Assembly (NCBI GenBank): GCA_023247595.1
Contig: JAHFGF010000038.1
Span: 1-11,498 of the forward strand
Reading direction: 5' to 3'
Source of the DNA: Candidatus Omnitrophota bacterium
GTDB taxonomy: Bacteria > Omnitrophota > Koll11 > Zapsychrales > Fredricksoniimonadaceae
DNA length: 11,498 nt
Part shown: positions 6,626-11,498 of the stretch, one piece after another
Layout of the letters: each line of letters starts with the position of its first letter
How positions within the stretch are numbered: the first letter of the stretch is position 1
Notes under the pieces: model-generated
Told to the model about the DNA's origin: nothing
Database searches by the model: none
Seen by the model: the letters and a program-made list of their open reading frames with translations, nothing else
Program-made: the position numbers and the translations under genes

Positions 6626-8218
6626 ATGCTGATTATCGGCTATCCGGTCTACTGGGCTATGCTGTTGAGCCGCCAGGCTGCTTCTGGCATCACGTCACCA
6701 ATATGCTGGTGGGTGTTCGCCTTTTTTGTTCTGTTTGTTGTTCTAAGGGAGAGAAAAGCAATTGCCGAAGGCATGGTTGAATTTATTAATTTTTATCGCG
6801 CCCAACAAATTGCGGTTAAATTTTTTTGGTGGGTTGGCGCTGGTATCGGTTTTTTAATCCTTTCCTTTGCTTTTTTAGCTTCCTTACATCCTCCGCATTT
6901 GATGCAGGAATCTGATGTGATGAATTATCACATGTCGCTCCCTCGGCAGCATTTGATTCTGGGATCCTTCGCGCATATTCCATGGTCGGCGGATGATTTT
7001 TTCTTTCTTCCCATTGATTTTGCCCTTGCGCCGTTTTGGTTTGTTTCGGCTCTTCCCAATAAGTTGCCGCAATTCATTTTTTTTCTAGGCATTATTGGCG
7101 TCATCGTGAGTCTCACGCAATGGTTAAAACGAGGAGCATTGACCGCTTCATTGGTTTGTGTCTTTGCTTTTTTGGGTTCTCATGGTCACGGAGTTCAGAT
7201 GGGGACTGGTATGTTGGATTTAACTGTTTGTTATTTGTTTCTCGCGCTGGTGGATAGTCTTCTACGGCAGCAAAAATGGCTTTTTATAACGGAGTTTACT
7301 TTTTTTATTTGGGCCAAGTCTTTGGTTGCTTTACAGGTGTTCATACTTTTAATCATGCTTTGGCTTATTTATCAAGTGTTGCGCAGAGTCGGAATCAATC
7401 AGGTTATGTTTGATTTTCAGAAAACGATTACCGCTTTGGAGGCCAAAGAGATTCGTAATTTTTTAAAAAAGGCAATCGTTGGAATTGTTCTCTTGAGCCT
7501 TTGTGTCGCCGGCCCGTTTTTGGTTAAATCATTGTATTATACGGGGACTCCTTTTTTTCCGGTCGGGTTTGGTTTCTTTAAAAATCATCCTGGCATTGCG
7601 GAAAATTCCGTGGCCTGGGAATCGTTGACGCGTTCCGCTCAATTTTTGACGAACAGTATCAGCCGTGATGGTTACGGACGGTCAATCCTGGATTTTATAA
7701 CGCATTTTTGGGCGCTGGCTGTTCCGGATGTCGGAGTAAATAATGCTTTTGATTATCCCATGGGCCTGTCGTATTTAATTTTCTTGGGGCCATTTATGTT
7801 TCTGTTGATTCGTTCGCTGATGAACAAAGAATTTCCCATCATCCCGTGGTTAATAGTTTCCTATTGGATTCTGTGGTGGTTGAGCGTGCGAGAAACCCGG
7901 CATTTGTACGCCCCGGTGATTTTGGTGTTTATTGTTTCCGCGGTTTCTATGAAGGTGTGGTCTAAAATTTTCTTTGGCGTTTTGGCGGCGGCGATGGTGT
8001 TTAATGCGCTTAATGTTTACCGCGCCCATCAGCCGTATTTTTTTAAAACTTCCAAGGCTGTGATAAGGGCGGAGGATCTATGGCTGGCGGAATATAGTCA
8101 GCAGTATCACCGGCAAAAGCGTTCAGATATGGTTGAATTACAGCAGTTCGAAGTGGCTTTTGCCCTTTTTCCGGTCGTTGTGCGCATGGAATATTTGCCG
8201 CATGTGATTGTGTTTTAA
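6626..8218 (+). CDS. GT-C-type polytopic membrane glycosyltransferase candidate (N-terminus uncertain)
   Basis: From ATG 6626 the product has 530 residues and about ten or more membrane helices (for example 26-40, 65-86, 150-163, 171-183, 197-210, 232-250, 283-301, 380-396, 405-419, 428-440, 447-460). After the third helix comes LMQESDVMNYHMSLPRQHL (92-110). This D-x3-YH block resembles the catalytic-site region of large GT-C-like proteins in bacterial polysaccharide loci. GTPFFPVG (307-314) and RETRHLYAP (422-430) resemble their GNP-x-FP and late R-x-L-x-P motifs. It would transfer a sugar from a polyprenyl-phosphate donor on the periplasmic side; the following gene encodes a candidate donor synthase. 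The open frame extends upstream to 6377, but that part overlaps the GtrA gene and looks non-coding. ATG 6626 has no Shine-Dalgarno, and similarity to coding sequence seems to continue upstream to about 6590. The real N-terminus may therefore come from the 6477 ORF by frameshift, or from ATT 6581 behind GGAGGG. Confidence 0.72.
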   Translation: MLIIGYPVYWAMLLSRQAASGITSPICWWVFAFFVLFVVLRERKAIAEGMVEFINFYRAQQIAVKFFWWVGAGIGFLILSFAFLASLHPPHLMQESDVMNYHMSLPRQHLILGSFAHIPWSADDFFFLPIDFALAPFWFVSALPNKLPQFIFFLGIIGVIVSLTQWLKRGALTASLVCVFAFLGSHGHGVQMGTGMLDLTVCYLFLALVDSLLRQQKWLFITEFTFFIWAKSLVALQVFILLIMLWLIYQVLRRVGINQVMFDFQKTITALEAKEIRNFLKKAIVGIVLLSLCVAGPFLVKSLYYTGTPFFPVGFGFFKNHPGIAENSVAWESLTRSAQFLTNSISRDGYGRSILDFITHFWALAVPDVGVNNAFDYPMGLSYLIFLGPFMFLLIRSLMNKEFPIIPWLIVSYWILWWLSVRETRHLYAPVILVFIVSAVSMKVWSKIFFGVLAAAMVFNALNVYRAHQPYFFKTSKAVIRAEDLWLAEYSQQYHRQKRSDMVELQQFEVAFALFPVVVRMEYLPHVIVF

Positions 8219-8220
8219 GA

Positions 8221-8226
8221 TATAAT
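8221..8226 (+). promoter_or_regulatory. Candidate sigma-70-type -10 box before the DPM1-like gene
   Basis: A perfect TATAAT starts three bases after the previous stop codon and 27 bases before the next ATG. The best -35 candidate, TTGCCG at 8195-8200, is 20 bases away, which is longer than ideal. The following gene also has a good ribosome site (AAAGG at 8241-8245, seven bases before ATG), unlike most internal genes here. Together these suggest an internal promoter for the last three genes of the run. Confidence 0.45.
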
Positions 8227-8252
8227 GAAACCCGTTTTGGAAAGGTGTTTTC

Positions 8253-8957
8253 ATGAAGTTAAGTGTTTTAGTGCCTGCTTATAATGAACAGCCTTGGATT
8301 GATGAATGCCTGAAACGTGTGCTGGCCCAGTCTGTTGAGGGGATTACAGCCCTTGAGATTATCGTGGTGGACGATGGTTCTTCCGACGGTACGGATAAAA
8401 TTCTTGACCAATGGAAGGATAAATATCCTAAAGTGTTTACGATTATAAAACATTCTCAAAATCAAGGCAAAGGCGCCTGCATCCGTACAGCAATTGCTTT
8501 GATGTCCGGCGATATCTGTGTGATTCAGGATGCGGATTTGGAATATCATCCAGCCAATTATTCCGTTCTTTTGAAACCTTTGATCGAAGGTTTCGCTGAC
8601 TGTGTGTATGGTTCGCGTTTTCAAGGCGATCAGCCTAAACGGGTTTTGCTGTTTTGGCATTACTTGGGCAATAAATTTTTGACCTTCTTGAGCAATGTGT
8701 GTACGAATATCAATATCACCGATATGGAAACGGGATATAAGGCGTTTCGATGTGATGTTTTGAGGAAAATTAAGATTGTTTCCAATCGTTTCGGGGTGGA
8801 ACCGGAAATCACGGCCAAGGTCGCCCGGCTGCGTTGCCGCATGTATGAGGTCGGCGTCAGTTATTTTGGCAGGACATACGCGCAAGGCAAAAAAATTACT
8901 TGGTTAGACGGATTTAAGGCTATTTTTTCTATTCTTCGTTTTCGGATTTTTCCTTGA
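8253..8957 (+). CDS. DPM1-like family 2 glycosyltransferase (polyprenyl-phosphate sugar synthase)
   Basis: A single-domain GT2 enzyme of 234 residues, close in layout to dolichol-phosphate mannose synthase and bactoprenol glucosyltransferases but without C-terminal membrane helices. Visible motifs are LSVLVPAYNEQPWI (3-16), VVDDGSSDGT (38-47), QGKGACIRTA (71-80), the metal site QDADLEYHP (92-100), VYGSRF (118-123), TDMETGYKAFR (156-166) and YFGRTYAQGKKI (204-215). The expected reaction is transfer of a hexose from a GDP- or UDP-sugar to polyprenyl phosphate on the cytoplasmic face. It follows a GT-C-type gene that could use that donor. The start has AAAGG at proper spacing and a TATAAT box upstream. 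Its stop lies just before the next start, so translation is probably coupled. The exact sugar is unknown. Confidence 0.92.
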   Translation: MKLSVLVPAYNEQPWIDECLKRVLAQSVEGITALEIIVVDDGSSDGTDKILDQWKDKYPKVFTIIKHSQNQGKGACIRTAIALMSGDICVIQDADLEYHPANYSVLLKPLIEGFADCVYGSRFQGDQPKRVLLFWHYLGNKFLTFLSNVCTNINITDMETGYKAFRCDVLRKIKIVSNRFGVEPEITAKVARLRCRMYEVGVSYFGRTYAQGKKITWLDGFKAIFSILRFRIFP

Positions 8958-8959
8958 TT

Positions 8960-9754
8960 ATGACGTTGACTACAGAACAAATAAATAATATGGAAGCGGG
9001 ACATCATCGCCTGGATCTGTTGGGCGTGCGGGTCAGTGATGTGACTATTCCCAAAGCGGTTGGGATTATTGACCAATGGGTCCAACAAAAATATAAAACC
9101 TATGTTTGCGTGGCGCCGGTATCTACCTTAGTTGATTGTCAGAAGAATTCTCAATACAAACAAGTCGTCAATGCCGCCGGAATGGTTACTCCCGATGGTA
9201 TGCCTGTTGTATGGTTGGGAAAAAAAGCAGGCAGCCGTACTATTGAACGCACCTACGGACCTGATTTACTGCAGGCGGTGTGCGCCAATGGTCATAATTC
9301 CGGTTATCGGCATTTTTTTTACGGCAGTTCATCTGAAACTTTGGGTCGATTGGTTGACTGTTTAAAGAAGAGCGCGCCAAAATTAAATGTGGTTGGATGC
9401 ATCTCGCCGCCGTTTTTGCCGCAAGCCGCTCAAGAAGACAGGCATGTGATTGACCAGATCAATCAGGCGCGTCCGGATATTCTCTGGGTGGGATTGGGGT
9501 CGCCGAAACAGGATTTTTGGATGAGCCTCAACCGTCCTTTGTTGGATGTGCCCGTAATCATCGGCGTTGGCGCGGCGTTTGATTTTCTTTCCGGGGCAAA
9601 ACCGCAGGCGCCGTTATGGATGCGCAAAAGCGGTTTGGAATGGATTTTTCGTCTGTGCCAGGAACCGCGCCGTCTCTGGAAAAGGTATTTATTCGGCAAC
9701 ACAGCTTTTATTTACTATGTTTGCCGGTCCTGTATTTTTAAAACTCCAAATTAA
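8960..9754 (+). CDS. WecG/TagA/CpsF family glycosyltransferase (GT26)
   Basis: A GT26 enzyme of 264 residues that adds the second sugar (N-acetylmannosaminuronate, N-acetylmannosamine, glucose or another, depending on the member) to an undecaprenyl-pyrophosphate-linked primer at the inner membrane face. Family signatures are NAAGMVTPDGMPVVW at 71-85 (with the conserved catalytic-region Asp79), RTYGPDL at 97-103, FYGSS at 120-124, WVGLGSPKQDFW at 176-187, GVGAAFDFLSG at 202-212, and a C-terminal GLEWIFRLCQEPRRLWKRYL (225-244) that helps membrane association in relatives. Length is typical. ATG 8960 lies two bases after the previous stop; TTG 8954 would overlap that stop, and ATG 8990 is a third option. 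None has a clear Shine-Dalgarno. The neighbouring initiating phosphotransferase is its natural partner. The family is certain; the donor is not. Confidence 0.95.
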   Translation: MTLTTEQINNMEAGHHRLDLLGVRVSDVTIPKAVGIIDQWVQQKYKTYVCVAPVSTLVDCQKNSQYKQVVNAAGMVTPDGMPVVWLGKKAGSRTIERTYGPDLLQAVCANGHNSGYRHFFYGSSSETLGRLVDCLKKSAPKLNVVGCISPPFLPQAAQEDRHVIDQINQARPDILWVGLGSPKQDFWMSLNRPLLDVPVIIGVGAAFDFLSGAKPQAPLWMRKSGLEWIFRLCQEPRRLWKRYLFGNTAFIYYVCRSCIFKTPN

Positions 9755-9765
9755 TTGTTTTCTAT

Positions 9766-11190
9766 ATGTTTAAAGTCAATCGATACTTCATCATCAAAAT
9801 GCTTTATATGGCCATTGACAGTTTTTTTATGGTCTTGGCTGTCTACATCGCGTGTAAAATTCGTCCCAGTACACTGTCGTTTGAAGTGACATTCCATAAT
9901 TTGTACTTTGATATCGACAGCCCCACGCGGTCGTTGCTGTTGATGTGGATTCCCATTAATATTTTTATCAACAATAACAACGCGCTTTACGAAACGAAGC
10001 GGGAGAAGTTAGAAAGTATTGAAATCTTTCAGGTCATCCGGGCTGTTGCGATTTCCGCTTTGCTTTCGATTGTTTTAATTTACGTCGTGAAGATTGAACG
10101 TTTCCCGCGCGGTATTTTGTTGATGAGTACGGTTTTGATTGCCGTTTTTTTCTCGGTCTGGCGTCTTTTAAAACGTAATTTTGTTGAGAGCTTGGTCGCC
10201 CGGGGATTTAATAATTTTAATGCTTTAATCATCGGTGCCGGCAAAGTGGGCATGATGATGGGGCAGGAATTGCGCAAACGCAAAACTTTAGGGATAAAAG
10301 TTTGCGGCTATCTGGATGATTTTAAGACACAGAGCGGTCCGCATGCGCATGTCAAAATTTTAGGCAAACTTTCGGATTTTTCCGTCATTGCTAAACGCGA
10401 ATTCATTCATCAGGTTTATATTACCATTCATAATGATTCCATGATCTTTTCTAAAATTCTCGAGGAGGCCCGTGATTTGGGGATTGCGGTTCGGGTTGTG
10501 CCTCAGGGATTTGAATTGATGCAAAGTGAATTTAATAAGTACAATATCGGGATTATTCCGGTTCTGGAATATTGCGACGTTCGTAATCTCCACCGCCACC
10601 AGGGAAAAAGGTTGTTTGATGTTGTCATGGGTTTGATTCTCATGGCTTTGGTTTTGCCATTGTTTTTGTTTTTGGCGGTTATGGTCAAATTGGACAGCCC
10701 GGGGCCGGTCTTATATCTTTCCCGTCGGTACGGCCGCAGGGGAGAACTTTTTTATATGTATAAGTTTCGCAGTATGGTTCAAAATGCCGATGATCTGCTT
10801 AAAGATTTAAAGAAACACAATGAGGTCGGCGGGCCTATTTTTAAGATGAAGAGAGACCCGCGGGTGACGCGCATGGGCGTTTTATTGCGCAAATATAGTC
10901 TGGATGAACTGCCTCAAATCATCAATGTCATCAAAGGCGATATGAGTTTGGTGGGCCCAAGGCCTTTGCCGCTTGAGCAGGTGGAGCGTGAAGATTTTCG
11001 TCAATTAAAACGCTTGGATGTCCGTCCGGGAATTACCGGCCTGTGGCAGATCCGCGGACGCAGCGATGTTTCTTTTCAGCGGCTGGTCAGGTGGGACATT
11101 TGGTATATCAATAACTGGTCCTTCTGGCTTGATCTGCACATTCTTTGGCAAACCATTCCGGTTGTTTTAAAAGGCCGCGGGGCCTATTGA
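9766..11190 (+). CDS. Polyprenyl-phosphate hexose-1-phosphate transferase (WbaP/WcaJ-type initiating enzyme)
   Basis: The initiating enzyme of glycan assembly, 474 residues: it transfers a sugar-1-phosphate from a nucleotide sugar to undecaprenyl phosphate. About four N-terminal membrane helices (roughly 7-30, 54-70, 90-108, 115-135) are followed by a Rossmann-like CoA_binding_3 domain with IIGAGKVG (155-162). The catalytic bacterial sugar transferase domain runs from about 280 and opens with KRLFDVVMGLIL and a re-entrant hydrophobic helix (284-308). Further motifs are YKFRSM (332-337), KYSLDELPQIINVIKGDMSL (376-395) holding the Asp380-Glu381 dyad equivalent to that of PglC, VGPRP (396-400), and RPGITGLWQIRGRSD (420-434). 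All expected catalytic elements are present and the length is normal. The start is 11 bp after the GT26 stop with no strong ribosome site. Galactose, glucose and other sugars are used by family members; which applies here is not visible. Confidence 0.96.
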   Translation: MFKVNRYFIIKMLYMAIDSFFMVLAVYIACKIRPSTLSFEVTFHNLYFDIDSPTRSLLLMWIPINIFINNNNALYETKREKLESIEIFQVIRAVAISALLSIVLIYVVKIERFPRGILLMSTVLIAVFFSVWRLLKRNFVESLVARGFNNFNALIIGAGKVGMMMGQELRKRKTLGIKVCGYLDDFKTQSGPHAHVKILGKLSDFSVIAKREFIHQVYITIHNDSMIFSKILEEARDLGIAVRVVPQGFELMQSEFNKYNIGIIPVLEYCDVRNLHRHQGKRLFDVVMGLILMALVLPLFLFLAVMVKLDSPGPVLYLSRRYGRRGELFYMYKFRSMVQNADDLLKDLKKHNEVGGPIFKMKRDPRVTRMGVLLRKYSLDELPQIINVIKGDMSLVGPRPLPLEQVEREDFRQLKRLDVRPGITGLWQIRGRSDVSFQRLVRWDIWYINNWSFWLDLHILWQTIPVVLKGRGAY

Positions 11191-11199
11191 TTGTTTTTT
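11172..11199 (+). terminator. Possible weak intrinsic terminator
   Basis: AGGCC and GGCCT form a 5-bp GC-rich stem with a GCGG loop at 11172-11185, overlapping the last codons of the phosphotransferase gene. A run of six T follows at 11194-11199. The stem is short and eight bases separate it from the T-run, so termination may be partial or absent. Confidence 0.3.
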
Positions 11200-11253
11200 A
11201 AAATTTTTTGTTATTCAGTTGGAAAATTCATACCGTGTGTAAAAGTTTTAGAC

Positions 11254-11259
11254 TATAAT
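11254..11259 (+). promoter_or_regulatory. Candidate -10 box before the gmd gene
   Basis: A perfect TATAAT lies in the 115-bp gap upstream of gmd, 46 bases before its ATG, in AT-rich sequence. No -35 box at 16-18 bases is convincing. The surrounding TATAATGGAAAA resembles TATAATGAAAC at 8221. Together with the gap, a possible upstream terminator and a good ribosome site on gmd, this suggests a new transcription start. Confidence 0.45.
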
Positions 11260-11305
11260 GGAAAAGTTTTTATTTTAAAAATAGATTAATTGTTGTGAGG
11301 ACAAG

Positions 11306-11498
11306 ATGAAAAAAGCTTTAATTACCGGTATTACAGGTCAGGACGGATCTTATCTCGCCGAATTTCTCCTGAGTAAGGGTTATGATGTATACGGTATTAT
11401 CCGTCGGGCAAGCCAATTTAATACCAATCGCATTGACCATCTTTATCAGGACCCTCATGAAAAAAATGTCCGGATGCATTTGTTGTACGGCGATTTGA
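11306..11498 (+). CDS. gmd: GDP-mannose 4,6-dehydratase, N-terminal part (cut by window end)
   Basis: Only the first 64 codons are present, and the frame is open to the window edge. The product begins [20 protein letters not shown], the NADP-binding glycine-rich loop (TGITGQDG) of the short-chain dehydrogenase/reductase fold. [19 protein letters not shown] follows at 29-47, a run highly characteristic of GDP-mannose 4,6-dehydratases, and then LLYGDL at 59-64. The enzyme converts GDP-mannose to GDP-4-keto-6-deoxymannose in the cytoplasm, the precursor of GDP-fucose, GDP-rhamnose, GDP-perosamine and related donors. The start is supported by GAGG at 11297-11300 five bases upstream and by the exact position of the nucleotide-binding loop. 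The branch taken afterwards depends on genes beyond the window. Confidence 0.93.
   Translation, partial: MKKALITGITGQDGSYLAEFLLSKGYDVYGIIRRASQFNTNRIDHLYQDPHEKNVRMHLLYGDL

Noticed and set aside
8268..8885. Long antisense ORF (205 codons) opposite the DPM1-like gene
   Set aside because: It is a shadow of a clearly conserved GT2 gene, with a histidine- and arginine-rich composition and no protein-like motif.
1..11498. CRISPR array, transposase, phage or toxin-antitoxin genes
   Set aside because: No regularly spaced direct repeats and no ORF with such motifs were found; the window is a compact glycan biosynthesis locus.

Overview
All ten genes in this window lie on the + strand and form one surface-polysaccharide (O-antigen, capsule or exopolysaccharide) biosynthesis locus. 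The content suggests a Gram-negative bacterium using a polyprenyl-phosphate-dependent assembly route. Base composition is moderate, internal genes mostly lack clear Shine-Dalgarno sequences, and large GT-C membrane proteins are common. These traits would fit an environmental candidate phylum such as Omnitrophota, but that is only an impression; no rRNA or other taxonomic marker is present.

Layout: positions 1-205 are non-coding and are dominated by a long imperfect inverted repeat (37-153). Next comes a tightly packed run: a GT2 glycosyltransferase (206-1201), an O-antigen ligase/polymerase-like membrane protein with a proline-rich loop (1219-2685), a GT4 glycosyltransferase (2704-3897), a GT-C-type membrane protein (3860-5365), a fused polyprenyl-phosphate sugar synthase plus GtrA-like protein (5379-6473), a 41-codon membrane ORF (6477-6602), and a second GT-C-type membrane protein (6626-8218, N-terminus uncertain). 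A TATAAT box precedes a DPM1-like GT2 (8253-8957), a WecG/TagA/CpsF-family GT26 (8960-9754) and a polyprenyl-phosphate hexose-1-phosphate transferase (9766-11190). After a 115-bp gap with a possible weak terminator and a second TATAAT box, the 5' end of a GDP-mannose 4,6-dehydratase gene (gmd) runs off the window.

How the genes may work together (inference from families): the phosphotransferase loads the first sugar phosphate onto undecaprenyl phosphate, and the GT26 enzyme adds the second sugar. The GT2 and GT4 enzymes extend the unit on the cytoplasmic face, and the Wzy/WaaL-like protein polymerises or ligates it on the far side. The two DPM1-like synthases would make polyprenyl-phosphate-linked sugars. 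After flipping (by the GtrA-like domain in one case) these could be used by the two GT-C proteins to decorate the polymer on the periplasmic side. Gmd would start a GDP-6-deoxyhexose donor pathway. No Wzx flippase, Wzz regulator or ABC exporter is visible.

I see no CRISPR array, tRNA, rRNA, transposase or phage gene. The gene content is a recognisable class of locus rather than a wholly new system. The points most worth checking are the reading-frame break in front of the second GT-C gene, the long hairpin at the start, the proline-rich loop in the ligase/polymerase, and the paired arrangement of GT-C proteins with lipid-linked-sugar synthases.
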